Shown in pieces: positions 53,369-62,580 of a stretch of DNA of 64,000 nucleotides. Source of the stretch: Campylobacter sp. MIT 97-5078 (lineage in GTDB: Bacteria; Campylobacterota; Campylobacteria; Campylobacterales; Campylobacteraceae); NCBI RefSeq assembly GCF_006864455.1, contig NZ_QHLK01000003.1, forward strand, positions 83,015-147,014, in the 5' to 3' direction. Within the stretch, counting starts at the first letter, position 1. Each line of letters begins with the position of its first letter. Below the pieces are notes generated by a model. That model searched no databases and was not told the DNA's origin. It was given only the letters and a program-made list of their open reading frames with translations. The position numbers and the translations under genes are program-made.

Positions 53369-55732
53369 ATGAGAATTTTATGTATATTTTTACTGAGTTT
53401 TTCCGCTCTTTTTTCTTTTGAGATCGTTTTAAATAGGGGCAGTGATAATAACAACCCCTTTGGCGTGCTCCATTTAAAAAATAATGAAAACTTTACTTGT
53501 AAAGAATTTGAAGAAGGGGATTTAAAGCGTTATGAATGCGACATTTTAGGAGTGGTTGAAACAAGGCTTGACAATCAAAGTTTTGATTTTTTTGATCTTA
53601 ATTTTACAAAAACAAATCAGCTCACTCAAATTTTTATACAAGCTAAAATTCCATCAAAAATGTTTAATCTATCTCAAAATATCTACAATGAAAATGTAGT
53701 TTTAAGTGATAATAGCGATAATAATTCCACAAGTTTTACTTTTATTTTTTCTAAAGAAATACCTTATTTTAGAACTTATAATGGACTTGACTTTGATATT
53801 AATTTTTCTAATATGCAAACACCTTTTGTAGGAGCTTTAGACTTAAACTCAAATCCTGTGCTTATCCCTCAAAGTGCCGATATAAACACATTTTTACGCA
53901 TCAAAGAAGAATATGAAAAACAAAATTACACTCAAGTTATCGCTGATGCGAACAATGCGATTGAACGCTATCAAGGTAGTATTTTTATGAACGAGTTTAT
54001 CTTATATAAGCTCAGAGCACAAAATCAGCTTTACACTTACACTTCAGACTTTAGAAACCAAAATCAGCTTGAGCAAATGGTAGAAGATGCTAAAGAATGG
54101 AGCAGAACCTTTACTAGCGATAGAAATTTTCCTGAAATTTCATATATTATGATGCGAGCATATATGGCACTAGAACAGCGAGCAAATATGGAATATGTGG
54201 TTGAAATTTTAAGCAATGAATACCCTGAAAATTACTTTGCACAGCTTGCTTTGCTTGATTATGCAGATTATTTGCTTAATCTTGGTGATAGAACAAAAGC
54301 TCAAATCATCTTTAATGATCTTTATTACAGAACACAAAATGTTGATATAGCCGCAAGAGCCGGGCTTTCTTTGGCTAGACTTGCACTTATTGCAGATGAT
54401 ACAAATCAAGCTTTAAATCTCATCAATACCATTACAAATGCAAATGCAAATTCTTTTATCCAAAACAAAGCCCTTTCTTTAGAGCTTGCAAAGCTTTTAT
54501 ATGATAAAAACAATCCTCAAATAAGTGCGATGATCTATGAAAGAGTATTTAATAGCTTAAATAGAAACGATGAAGAATACGAAGAAGTGCTTAAAAACCT
54601 TGCCCTTGCGTTAAGTAAAACAAATGAATATCAAAAAGCCAAGCATTATCTTGACTTGTATGCTGATGAGTTTAGCGATGGAGAGCATTTGGCTTTAATT
54701 AAAGAAGCTTCTGATAATATTTTTTTTTATTTAGATGATAATAACGCAAGTTTTTTGCATGAAAAATATCAAAGCTTGATGAAAGAATACGCTAATGAAA
54801 TCGCCGCTAAAGCTCTTCTTTATGATGTAAGATTGTATTTTGATGAGAACAATACCCAAGCCGTGCTTGATTATAAAGATAAGATAGAACGATACAATAA
54901 CCCTGAGATGAAAAATTTGCTTGAAAGAGCAGCTATTTCGAGGTTAAATGAAGATTTAAAGGCAGATAATTGCTCTGAAGCAACAAACCTTTTTCAAGCC
55001 TATAAAGAGTATGAAATAGGGCAGAAAATTAATAACAAAAAAGCTATGCTTGCGTGCTTAAAAAGAGGTCTGCAAGTTTCTTTGGCTGAAGAATATATTG
55101 ACAAAAATAGACAAGAAGACAGCATTTATTATGATTTGGAAAAAAGCGAATTAGAGCTTAATGCTAAAAATTATGCAAATACTATCGCTTTGGCAAATGG
55201 TGTGATTGATTCAAGGACGATGAAGAGCGATGAAGAGCGGTTTAATGCGTATTATTTTAAATTCTTAGCTCAGCTTAGGCAAGATGATTATAACGCTGCA
55301 ATTAAGAGTCTTGAAGCTCTTGAACATTTTAAGATGAACTTTAAAATGGTTGAGTTGTATCACGAGTTTTTGCTTTATTGTAATGAGCAAAACCTCACTA
55401 CAAGCATACTTCACTATGCACCAAAGGCGATTGACTTTCAAAATTTAAAAGGGGTAAATGTATATAGCCCAGAGCTTGAGTTTATATATCTTGATGCTTT
55501 AAATAAAAGCGGAAATTTTAATGAAGCTTTGGCTGTTTTAACGGATTTGATAAAGCTTAACTTAGATGCTGAACAAAGAGCGAAGGCTTTTTATATACAA
55601 GCTGAAATTTTTGAAAAAACGCAGAATTTAAATGCCCAAAGAACAAGTCTTACACAATGCCTTGATATTAATGCAAGTTCGAATTGGCAGAATTTATGCC
55701 GTGAAAAAATGAATATCTTAAACACAAATTGA
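53369..55732 (+). CDS. pflA: Paralysed-flagellum protein PflA
   Basis: A 787-residue periplasmic flagellar-disk protein. I start at ATG 53369 (MRILCIFLLSFSALFSFEIV), a signal peptide. The frame from 53330 adds an unlikely 13 residues. The first about 200 residues are beta-rich. The rest is a long series of TPR-like helical repeats (for example KAQIIFNDLYYRTQNVDIAA, NYANTIALANGVID, NEALAVLTDLIKLNLDAEQR). Length and layout match C. jejuni PflA (Cj1565c), which is needed to recruit stator units and rotate the flagellum. It is last in the rplU-pflA run of same-strand genes. Confidence 0.88.
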   Translation: MRILCIFLLSFSALFSFEIVLNRGSDNNNPFGVLHLKNNENFTCKEFEEGDLKRYECDILGVVETRLDNQSFDFFDLNFTKTNQLTQIFIQAKIPSKMFNLSQNIYNENVVLSDNSDNNSTSFTFIFSKEIPYFRTYNGLDFDINFSNMQTPFVGALDLNSNPVLIPQSADINTFLRIKEEYEKQNYTQVIADANNAIERYQGSIFMNEFILYKLRAQNQLYTYTSDFRNQNQLEQMVEDAKEWSRTFTSDRNFPEISYIMMRAYMALEQRANMEYVVEILSNEYPENYFAQLALLDYADYLLNLGDRTKAQIIFNDLYYRTQNVDIAARAGLSLARLALIADDTNQALNLINTITNANANSFIQNKALSLELAKLLYDKNNPQISAMIYERVFNSLNRNDEEYEEVLKNLALALSKTNEYQKAKHYLDLYADEFSDGEHLALIKEASDNIFFYLDDNNASFLHEKYQSLMKEYANEIAAKALLYDVRLYFDENNTQAVLDYKDKIERYNNPEMKNLLERAAISRLNEDLKADNCSEATNLFQAYKEYEIGQKINNKKAMLACLKRGLQVSLAEEYIDKNRQEDSIYYDLEKSELELNAKNYANTIALANGVIDSRTMKSDEERFNAYYFKFLAQLRQDDYNAAIKSLEALEHFKMNFKMVELYHEFLLYCNEQNLTTSILHYAPKAIDFQNLKGVNVYSPELEFIYLDALNKSGNFNEALAVLTDLIKLNLDAEQRAKAFYIQAEIFEKTQNLNAQRTSLTQCLDINASSNWQNLCREKMNILNTN

Positions 55733-55754
55733 TACCTTAAATAAAGGATAAACA

Positions 55755-55919
55755 ATGTTTCATATCGTTTTTAGTTCAGACGAAAGGTATGCAAAATACA
55801 CAGCAGTGATGATGTATTCTATCATTAAAAACACCAAAACTAGCAAATATAGCAAGTGGGGGGGGGGGGTATTTGATAGATTTCCCCTTTTTATTTACAT
55901 TATCACTTTTATCTCCTAA
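55755..55919 (+). pseudogene. 5' fragment of a family-8 glycosyltransferase gene
   Basis: ATG 55755 (AAAGGA upstream) opens MFHIVFSSDERYAKYTAVMM, a typical start of Campylobacter GT8-like glycosyltransferases. After 34 residues the frame enters a G12 tract (55858-55869), and from there the sequence belongs to another remnant. The frame stops at 55917-55919. The remaining 300 or so residues of a normal enzyme are missing. Confidence 0.7.
55858..55869 (+). repeat. Homopolymer G12 tract at a remnant junction
   Basis: Twelve consecutive Gs join the glycosyltransferase fragment to a minus-strand remnant. Long G tracts are contingency sites in Campylobacter. Neither side is an intact gene, so it has no obvious switching role now. 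Confidence 0.9.
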
Positions 55920-56214
55920 ATCAAAGTCGCTTGCATAGAGTACTAAATATTCTACACTTCTTGCTTGTGTGGCGTAGCTAAAGAGCTGTTTGCCCTCTTT
56001 GCCGTGTCCATTTCAAGTACTAAATATTCGGGCTTTAGCCTATTTCAAGAAGTGTATGCACGCATTCAAGACGACAAAATTTTCATTTTGCGAAAAGTTG
56101 CTTATTTGGCTCTTTTTGGCGATTTCTTTGGGATAGATTAAAATCTACTTTAAGTGTGCAGTTGTGCTGCTAGAAGTGCTTGGTAAAGTACGTTGTTGCT
56201 TCTTCATAATTCAT
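55870..56214 (-). pseudogene. Decayed N-terminus of a second restriction-modification enzyme
   Basis: On the minus strand from ATG 56214 the frames give MNYEEATTYFTKHF, then SNFSQNENFVVL, then (shifted) ECVHTLLEIG and EYLVLE, then GKQLFSYATQARSVEYLVLY ending ASDFDLGDK. These follow the order of the intact enzyme at 19285: KENFKEALHYLGFH, TNFSSNENFVCL, CVDKLLSKGY, IILE, then GGQLFSYYAVN ending LLAYDFD. Stops, frameshifts and a deletion removing the nuclease core separate them. It ends at the G12 tract. Confidence 0.7.
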
Positions 56215-56328
56215 AGGAATTTGTTGCTTAGGATATGGAATTTCTATTTAGATTCTTCGCTCGTATTTCAAAAATATTAAGAAAAACTTTAAATATGAAG
56301 TTTTGTAACAAATATAACAAAAAAATCG

Positions 56329-56341
56329 TTTTTTTTTTTTT
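56329..56341 (+). repeat. T13 homopolymer upstream of the FAD oxidase operon
   Basis: Thirteen Ts, 61 bases before ATG 56402. The putative -10 (TATAAAGTT near 56373) lies downstream. Length change would alter promoter spacing. Confidence 0.75.
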
Positions 56342-56401
56342 GATTCTAAGTCAAATTAAGGTATTCTTCATATAAAGTTAAAAAATATCAAAGGATAAAA
56401 A

Positions 56402-57727
56402 ATGGTAACTATAAAATATTTGCCAAAGACTGATGGAGAGATAGGCTGGTTTGAACTTTGCGAGGAAAAAGATAAGCCTTTGGGTAGGAAGCTTCAAGAG
56501 GATTTGAAGTTTGATTTTTGCATCGTTGGAGCTGGCATTGCTGGGGTAAGCACGGCTTTGAGTCTTGCTAACTTGTATAAAGATTCCAAGATAGCTCTTG
56601 TTGAAGCTCTGAAAATAGGGCAAGGCACAAGCTCAAGGAATGCAGGTTTTATTATTGATTTGCCCCATAATCTTGATGGCAATCAAGCAAATCAAGAACA
56701 CGATAAAAAGATTTATGAGCTTAATTGCTTTGCGATTGCCTTTTTAAAAGATTTAGTTGATAAGCACAATATCAATTGCCACTGGCAAAAGGCCGGAAAA
56801 TATATGTGTGCTCACGAGGATAAAAACATACAAGGTTTAAGAGCTTTTGAAGAGCATTTGCAGCCCAGTGGTTTTGCATTTGAGCGCATTAAAGGCAAGG
56901 AGCTAGAGCAAAGGCTTGGCACAAGCTATTATCAAGAGGCAGTTTATACGCCTGATAATATTTTAATGAATCCGAGTGCTTTAATGCGGGGCTTGGTTGA
57001 TAATTTGCCTGATAATGTAATTGTTTTTGAGGAAAGTCCTGTGCTTGAATTTGAGGAAAAGCAAGATTTAAAATACATCAAAACTAAAACAGGAAGTATT
57101 CAAAGTAAGACTTTGATTCTAGCTTTGGATTCTCATTTGGAGGAATTTAAAATAGTCAAATATAAACAAGCACCCATTTTTACTTATGCCTCTTTAAGTG
57201 AGCCCTTGAGTGAAAATGAAATCAATCAATATTTTCCTAATGTTCAAGCCTATGGTTTGACTTCGGCACATCCAGCAGGAACAACGGTACGTTTTACCCC
57301 TGATAAGAGGATTTTTGTGCGCAATTTGCTTGATTTTTTCCCTGATTTACAATGTAAAAGTGAAGATTTACAAAGAGCCTATGAAAGACATAGACTTTCT
57401 TTTGAAGCGAGATTCCCTTATTTAAGTCATAAAAAATTCCAATTCACTTGGGGTGGATTTTTAACTATGACTTTAAATCATCAAAGTGTTTTTGGAAAGT
57501 TTGGCGATGGAATCTACTGCATAGGCGGAAGTAATGGAGTAGGAATGGCAAAAGGCGTATATCTTGGATATTATCTAGCAGATCTTATTGCTGGGAAACA
57601 TTCTTCTAATCTTGATTTTATTCTTGCTCATAACAAAGCAAGCTTTATGCCTCCTGAACCTTTGCGCTGCATAGGAGCTAAAATAAGACTTTGGTATGAG
57701 CAAAGAAACGCTTTAGGCGATATATAA
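56402..57727 (+). CDS. FAD-dependent amine/amino-acid oxidoreductase (DAO family)
   Basis: A 441-residue flavoenzyme of the D-amino-acid-oxidase/PuuB type. The dinucleotide site is FCIVGAGIAGVSTALSLANL (about residues 40-59), followed by the acidic end of strand 2 (IALVEALKIGQGTSSRNAGF). The C-terminal GIYCIGGSNGVGMAKGVYLG closes the FAD site. It has no signal peptide, so it is cytoplasmic. Such enzymes oxidise amines or amino acids to imines with H2O2 or a quinone as acceptor. An MFS carrier and RidA follow, so the product imine is probably hydrolysed by RidA. The substrate is not known. It is absent from the C. jejuni core as I know it. Confidence 0.85.
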   Translation: MVTIKYLPKTDGEIGWFELCEEKDKPLGRKLQEDLKFDFCIVGAGIAGVSTALSLANLYKDSKIALVEALKIGQGTSSRNAGFIIDLPHNLDGNQANQEHDKKIYELNCFAIAFLKDLVDKHNINCHWQKAGKYMCAHEDKNIQGLRAFEEHLQPSGFAFERIKGKELEQRLGTSYYQEAVYTPDNILMNPSALMRGLVDNLPDNVIVFEESPVLEFEEKQDLKYIKTKTGSIQSKTLILALDSHLEEFKIVKYKQAPIFTYASLSEPLSENEINQYFPNVQAYGLTSAHPAGTTVRFTPDKRIFVRNLLDFFPDLQCKSEDLQRAYERHRLSFEARFPYLSHKKFQFTWGGFLTMTLNHQSVFGKFGDGIYCIGGSNGVGMAKGVYLGYYLADLIAGKHSSNLDFILAHNKASFMPPEPLRCIGAKIRLWYEQRNALGDI

Positions 57728-57747
57728 TAATGAAAATAAGGAAGAAT

Positions 57748-59034
57748 ATGCAGAAGATTTATTTTGAAGATATGCCTTTGAATAAAATCCACTTAAAAGT
57801 AGGCTTTTCAGGTATAGGAGGGCAATTTTGTGATGGTTTTATTTTAGGCGTTATTGGTATTAGTATGGAGTTGGCTAAGAAAGATTTAGGCTTAGATGAG
57901 TGGTGGCTTGGAGCAATAGGAGCTGCGTCCTTGTTTGGTCTGTTTTTTGGTGCTTTATTAACAGGGTTTTTAGCTGATAAAGTGGGTAGAAAGCCTATAT
58001 TTATTTGGACTATGCCTATATTTTTTGTCGTATCTATTTTGCAATTTTATGTAAGCAATGCTTTTGAACTTTTTGTTTTGCGATTTATCTTAGGGCTTGC
58101 TTTGGGAGCTGATTATGTCGTAGGAATTTCTTTAGTAAGTGAAATCACACCTAAAAAATATCGAGGCAAGCTTTTATCGGCGATGATGGTAGGCTGGGTA
58201 GGAGGCTATACCATAGCTTATTTTGTAGGCTTTGCTTTGCAAGATTTTAGTCAAGGAGCTTGGAGATGGATTTTATTAAGCTCTGCTTTGCCAAGTTGTC
58301 TTGTGATGCTTTTAAGAATCAATACCCCATCTAGTCCTTTATGGCTTGTAAAAAAAGGGCAAATAGAAAGGGCAAATGCTATTATCAAAAAGTATTTTGG
58401 AGAGCATATTTTAGCTCCTAAAGCACAGGAATATGAACACTCAAAATACTTTGACCTTTTTAATTCACAAAATTTTAAAAATACTCTAGTAGGCGTAGTC
58501 TTTTATGGAGCACAAGTTATACCCTACTTCGCAATCAGTACGTTTATACCGAGCATTTTAGCGAGTTTAAAAGTAGAAGATCCTTATGTAGGAGGCATCA
58601 TTTATAATTTGTTTTTATTTATAGGTTCTGTGCTTGGGCTTTATATTATCAATAAAATCTCAAGGAAGCTCTTTGTCGTGGGTAGCTTTTATATCTTGGC
58701 AATCATTATGATAGCCTTAGCTACTTATAGCTTTTCCTTGCCCTCTTATTTAGTGGTTATTTTAATTTCTATTTTTTCTTGTGTGTTAGCGGGTGCTGGT
58801 GTGCTTGAGTTTGCTTATACACCTGAGTTATTTCCAACAAATCTAAGAGCTTCAGGTGTGGGACTTGTTGTTGCTTGTTCAAGGGTCAGTGGTGCTTTGG
58901 GGACTTTTTTACTTCCTATTATCACCAGTCATTATTCTATTTCTGCAGCACTTTGGGTGGTTTTTGCTTCGCTTGCTTTTGCGGGAATTTTTTGCCATAT
59001 ATTCGCGCCAGAAACTTATCATAAGGATTCATAA
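57748..59034 (+). CDS. MFS transporter
   Basis: A 428-residue inner-membrane carrier with twelve predicted helices. I start at ATG 57748 (AAGGAAG just upstream). ATG 57730 has no such site. Motif A between helices 2 and 3 is GFLADKVGRKPIFIW. ITPKKYRGKLLSAMMVGWVG between helices 4 and 5 and FTPELFPTNLRASGVGL-like (residues around 370) are typical of the sugar/aromatic-acid symporter branch. It lies between an FAD oxidase and RidA, so it likely imports the oxidase substrate. Its stop shares one base with the ridA-like start. Confidence 0.88.
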   Translation: MQKIYFEDMPLNKIHLKVGFSGIGGQFCDGFILGVIGISMELAKKDLGLDEWWLGAIGAASLFGLFFGALLTGFLADKVGRKPIFIWTMPIFFVVSILQFYVSNAFELFVLRFILGLALGADYVVGISLVSEITPKKYRGKLLSAMMVGWVGGYTIAYFVGFALQDFSQGAWRWILLSSALPSCLVMLLRINTPSSPLWLVKKGQIERANAIIKKYFGEHILAPKAQEYEHSKYFDLFNSQNFKNTLVGVVFYGAQVIPYFAISTFIPSILASLKVEDPYVGGIIYNLFLFIGSVLGLYIINKISRKLFVVGSFYILAIIMIALATYSFSLPSYLVVILISIFSCVLAGAGVLEFAYTPELFPTNLRASGVGLVVACSRVSGALGTFLLPIITSHYSISAALWVVFASLAFAGIFCHIFAPETYHKDS

Positions 59035-59387
59035 TGATACAAAGATACCAAGAAAATACCTATTTAGCACAGCTTGTTGTTTATGAGGGATGTTTTGAAA
59101 GTTCAGGGCAAATCAGCCTTAATCCCTATGCTTCTATACAAGAGCAAACAAAAGAGATTTTAGAGCATATTGATATTTTATTAAGTAGTATCAATGCGAA
59201 TAAAACACATATTACAAGAGTGCAAATGTGGCTTAATGATATGCGAGATTTTTATCAAATGAATGAAGTTTATGAAGCTTGGCTAAAGAATTGTCCAAAG
59301 CCAGCAAGAGCTTGTGTAGGTGCTACATTGATTGAAGGGGCAAAGATAGAAATACAAGTTTTTGGTTATCAAAAGATTGATAGTTGA
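59034..59387 (+). CDS. RidA-family enamine/imine deaminase
   Basis: A 117-residue trimeric protein of the YjgF/YER057c/UK114 fold. The RidA pattern is seen in YLAQLVVYEGCFESSGQISL at the start and RVQMWLNDMRDFYQMNEVYE in the middle. The active-site Arg is in CPKPARACVGATLIEGAKIE. It hydrolyses reactive imines and enamines to ketones and ammonia. Start and preceding stop overlap by one base (TAATG), so it is co-translated with the transporter. It would process the imine formed by the FAD oxidase. Confidence 0.9.
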   Translation: MIQRYQENTYLAQLVVYEGCFESSGQISLNPYASIQEQTKEILEHIDILLSSINANKTHITRVQMWLNDMRDFYQMNEVYEAWLKNCPKPARACVGATLIEGAKIEIQVFGYQKIDS

Positions 59388-59763
59388 AATTCTAGCTATG
59401 TTTTGTAATGCTTAAGGTTTTATGAATTCAGGCTTTCCTAGTTTTTGCCATCGTAGTAAGTAACAATGAGAAAAAAACATATAATCATGCTATTATTTGT
59501 CGATAATGGGGCATTTATCAGAGAGCCGTTAAGGATATTGAGAGCTTCATAAAAAATCAACTTAAAGTCTTAGCTCTCCCTACAAGTTAAATAAAAGGCT
59601 TGGTAGAGACTATCCATGCAAAAGATAAAAGCACATTTGCTTAAAGTCTAGTGCGATGAAATGGAAGCAGAATCTAAATTTTGTGTTAAAACTATGATAG
59701 AAGCACAAGATGAGTGGCTACATAGCTTTTATTATTTTAATTAGAGTAAAATTTGCAAGGTTT
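59388..59763 (+). pseudogene. Remnant region of an unknown gene
   Basis: No intact ORF. Scattered short open pieces on the plus strand (VSNNEKKTYNHAIIC, RAVKDIESFIKNQLKVLALP, CDEMEAESKFCVKTMIEAQD ending WLHSFYYFN) are interrupted by stops and look like one decayed gene following ridA. It may have been the fourth gene of the oxidase operon. I cannot name the family. Confidence 0.4.
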
Positions 59764-60639
59764 TTACATTTGGTTTAATTTTGCTTGCATAAAACCTTGA
59801 AGCTCATGATATGCTTTGCTTTGCTCAAAGCTTGCTTTGTGAAAGCCTTTGTTAAAGGTTCTTTGTCGTTTAGCAAGCTGGGCTGTGTGTGTTGTGATAA
59901 GCATTTCAAGCTCATGAAGTGAAATTTCACCATCAAGATAAGCTTTACACTCTTTTAAGCCTATGGAATTTAAAGGCTTTAAACTTGCATCAAAATACGC
60001 AAATAAACACCTAGCCTCTTCAAGCAAGCCTTTTTCAAGCATAGCCTTTGTTCTTTTGGCTATCCTTTGTCTTAAAAGTTCTTTATCGCACACTAGCTCA
60101 AAGATATCAAGTTTTTTAATCAAAGCTGGCTTTAAGGTACGTTTTAAAAACTCACTTGGCACTTCTTTGCTAAACTCATAAATATCAAGCCATTTTCTTA
60201 AGCGATAAGTGTCATTTTTTTCTATCTTTGCTTCTTTATCTATACGTTTTACAAGGGCGTAAATAGCTTCATTATCAAGTTCATAATGCAAAAGCGCAGG
60301 TACCTCTTTACTTAAGCCACTCATTAAAGCCTTTAAGTAAAAACTCGTCCCACCCACGATGATAAGAGGCTTATTTGCTTTTAAAGCAGCATTTTTAGCT
60401 CTTTCATACTCTTTGAAAAACAAAGCCACATTAAAGGCTTCATCTATACTCAAAAGATCGATCCCAAAATAATCAATAAGCCTAGTATCATCAGGCTTAG
60501 CCGAAGCGATATTGATCTCTTTATACACACATAAGCTATCAAGGCTCAAGATAAAGGCGTTAAATTCAGTAGCTAGCCTTGAAGCAAGCTCGCTTTTACC
60601 ACAAGCTGTGCAGCCAATGAGTGCAAATTCAAAAAACAT
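59764..60639 (-). CDS. miaA: tRNA dimethylallyltransferase
   Basis: A 291-residue enzyme adding the dimethylallyl group to A37 of tRNAs reading UNN codons. The P-loop is [16 protein letters not shown]. The conserved [39 protein letters not shown] and a tRNA-binding [13 protein letters not shown] follow. The usual GPTASGKS reads GCTACGKS, as in C. jejuni Cj0166c. It is divergent from mqnP, sharing a short AT-rich region. Confidence 0.95.
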   Translation of the reverse strand: MFFEFALIGCTACGKSELASRLATEFNAFILSLDSLCVYKEINIASAKPDDTRLIDYFGIDLLSIDEAFNVALFFKEYERAKNAALKANKPLIIVGGTSFYLKALMSGLSKEVPALLHYELDNEAIYALVKRIDKEAKIEKNDTYRLRKWLDIYEFSKEVPSEFLKRTLKPALIKKLDIFELVCDKELLRQRIAKRTKAMLEKGLLEEARCLFAYFDASLKPLNSIGLKECKAYLDGEISLHELEMLITTHTAQLAKRQRTFNKGFHKASFEQSKAYHELQGFMQAKLNQM

Positions 60640-60711
60640 AAGCGAGTTTTTCCTTAAATTTAAAGTTTTTTTAGTAAAATCATAACAAAAATTTACTAAA
60701 GAGTAAAAATA

Positions 60712-61584
60712 ATGAAAACATTTTATACAAAACTTAACACTCTTTTAGAGCTTGTTGTTTTTAAGCATTCTATCTTTGCTTTACCTTTTTTGTTTATTTC
60801 TATGATGGTAGCTTCAAAGCTTGAAACTCAAAGTGTTTGGTTTGGCTTTAAGGTGCTATTTTTAGGCATAATCTGTGCGGTGAGTGCAAGGAATTTTGCT
60901 ATGGCGATGAACCGCTTTTTAGACGAGGATATTGATAAGGATAATCCTCGTTGCAAAGATCGTCCAAACATCAGTGGCAAGATAGACAAAAAAAGTATGC
61001 TAAGCTTTATTTTTTTTAATGCCTTTGTTTTTGTGTTAGCATCTTATTTTATCAATACCCTAGCCTTTGTGCTTTCTTTTCCTATACTGCTTATACTTGG
61101 CTTATATTCGACTTTTAAACGTTTTTCATCTTTGGCTCATTTGGTTTTAGGTTTTTGTTTGGGACTTGCACCTATTGCTGGAAGTGTGATTGTGCTTGGT
61201 AAAATAGAGCTTTACAGCGTGATTTTGTGTCTTGGAGTGATGTTTTGGACGGCAGGATTTGATCTGCTTTATAGCTTGCAAGATATGGAGTATGATAAAC
61301 TTAAAGGGCTTCATTCTGTGCCATCTAAATTTGGCATAAAGGCGACTTTGTTTGCCTCGGCGTTTTGCCATTTTTTAGCGGTGTTGTTTTGGCTTTTATT
61401 TATTTGGCAGGCTAAACTTTCTTTTGTGGCTTTTTTTGGAGTTTTTGTTTGTGCGGTGATTTTGTTTTTCGAGCAAAAGATCGTGCGTAAGAATTTTGCT
61501 CATATTGATAGAGCTTTTTTTACTTTAAATGGATATTTAAGTATTATTTTTTTGATTTTCATTTGGGTTGATTTGATATGGTAA
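60712..61584 (+). CDS. mqnP: Menaquinone prenyltransferase MqnP (UbiA family)
   Basis: A 290-residue membrane prenyltransferase with about eight helices. The two Asp-rich motifs for prenyl-diphosphate and Mg are [14 protein letters not shown] (about residues 67-80) and [13 protein letters not shown] (about 190-202). Campylobacter makes menaquinone by the futalosine pathway, where this enzyme acts late. It corresponds to Cj0164c. It overlaps the next gene by seven bases, opening a tightly packed run to moaA. Confidence 0.9.
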   Translation: MKTFYTKLNTLLELVVFKHSIFALPFLFISMMVASKLETQSVWFGFKVLFLGIICAVSARNFAMAMNRFLDEDIDKDNPRCKDRPNISGKIDKKSMLSFIFFNAFVFVLASYFINTLAFVLSFPILLILGLYSTFKRFSSLAHLVLGFCLGLAPIAGSVIVLGKIELYSVILCLGVMFWTAGFDLLYSLQDMEYDKLKGLHSVPSKFGIKATLFASAFCHFLAVLFWLLFIWQAKLSFVAFFGVFVCAVILFFEQKIVRKNFAHIDRAFFTLNGYLSIIFLIFIWVDLIW

Positions 61585-62072
61585 GTTTTTTTAAAACAGC
61601 TTTAAAAATTGAATTTGAAGAAAGCACCCTTGATGATATACGTTTTAATGAAGAATTTATCAGTCTCAATTCAAACGCTCAAATTATGAGATTTAAAAAA
61701 CTTGCCCAAAAAATAGAATTGAGTGAAAGTGAAGAATTGCTTTTTAATATGCTTATCAGCGTCAAAGAAAGTATAACAAGACTTGAGCTAAAAGATAAGG
61801 AGTTTTTAATCACACTTCAAAATAAAGCTCATATTTCAGGTGTGCATTATGAAAATCTTGAATTTTTAGACACAAATTTAGTTCAAAATCAAGTATATTA
61901 TGCTAGATTAAAGATAAATAACAAAGAGATAGCCTTTTTCATCAAGGCTTTAGATGAAAAAACGGCGAGTATCATTAAGATCAAAAGTGAGGATAAAGCA
62001 CTTTATGATGCTTTTGTGGCACAAACGCAAAGAGAGCTTATCAAAGAAATGAAAGGAAAAGAAAATGAGTGA
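61578..62072 (+). CDS. Conserved protein of unknown function
   Basis: A 164-residue acidic cytoplasmic protein without signal peptide or membrane segment. It has no motif I recognise. The C-terminal half may form a PilZ-like beta domain (NKAHISGVHYENLEFLDTNL, VYYARLKINNKEIAFFIKAL), and the N-terminal half is helical (MRFKKLAQKIELSESEELLF). It overlaps mqnP by seven bases and the following gene by eight bases, so it is translationally coupled on both sides. It corresponds by position to C. jejuni Cj0163c. A PilZ-type role is a guess. Confidence 0.7.
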   Translation: MVSFFKTALKIEFEESTLDDIRFNEEFISLNSNAQIMRFKKLAQKIELSESEELLFNMLISVKESITRLELKDKEFLITLQNKAHISGVHYENLEFLDTNLVQNQVYYARLKINNKEIAFFIKALDEKTASIIKIKSEDKALYDAFVAQTQRELIKEMKGKENE

Positions 62073-62580
62073 TGAGTTGCTTTATCTCATTTTTATAGTG
62101 ATTTTACAAATTGCCTTAGTGGCTTATATTTTTATCAAGGATAAGGAAAATTCGCTTAAGATTGCAAAGCTTGAAAAAGCAGTGGAAGAACTGAGTAAAA
62201 ATATGCACTATTTACGCAAAGAACTTGAGGCAAAAGCTGATATACAAAGTGTAAATTTACAAAATTCAGATGATTTAAAAGATGAAATCAATCTTTTGCT
62301 TAACAAAGAAGTCAATAGCAAAATTATGCCTATACTCAAGAGTTTAAAGGGTTTTGAAAGCGTGATTGAAGAATTTCAAAATGAACAAGAAAATAGACTC
62401 TCTCATCTTGAGCAAAAAACGCAAAATATCTCAAAGCTTACACCAAATTATGAAAACGAGGAGCAAAAAATCGTTGATTTGTTTAAGGAAGGTAAAAGTA
62501 TAGAACAAATCTCAAAAGATTTAAGAATTCCAACAGGAAGCGTTGAATTTACATTAAAGATGAAAAAGATGGTTGATTGA
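62065..62580 (+). CDS. Membrane-anchored coiled-coil protein with HTH-like C-terminus
   Basis: A 171-residue protein. One N-terminal membrane helix ([20 protein letters not shown]) is followed by a coiled-coil ([20 protein letters not shown]) and a C-terminal three-helix region [20 protein letters not shown] with [15 protein letters not shown], similar to a helix-turn-helix of the sigma-70 region 4 or DUF6115 type. It shares one base with the moaA start, so it is coupled to it. Function unknown. It matches the Cj0162c/Cj0161c region of C. jejuni. Confidence 0.75.
   Translation: MSDELLYLIFIVILQIALVAYIFIKDKENSLKIAKLEKAVEELSKNMHYLRKELEAKADIQSVNLQNSDDLKDEINLLLNKEVNSKIMPILKSLKGFESVIEEFQNEQENRLSHLEQKTQNISKLTPNYENEEQKIVDLFKEGKSIEQISKDLRIPTGSVEFTLKMKKMVD

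Noticed and set aside
57730..57747. MFS transporter start at ATG 57730
   Set aside because: AAGGAAG at about 57738-57744 lies inside this extension and serves ATG 57748.
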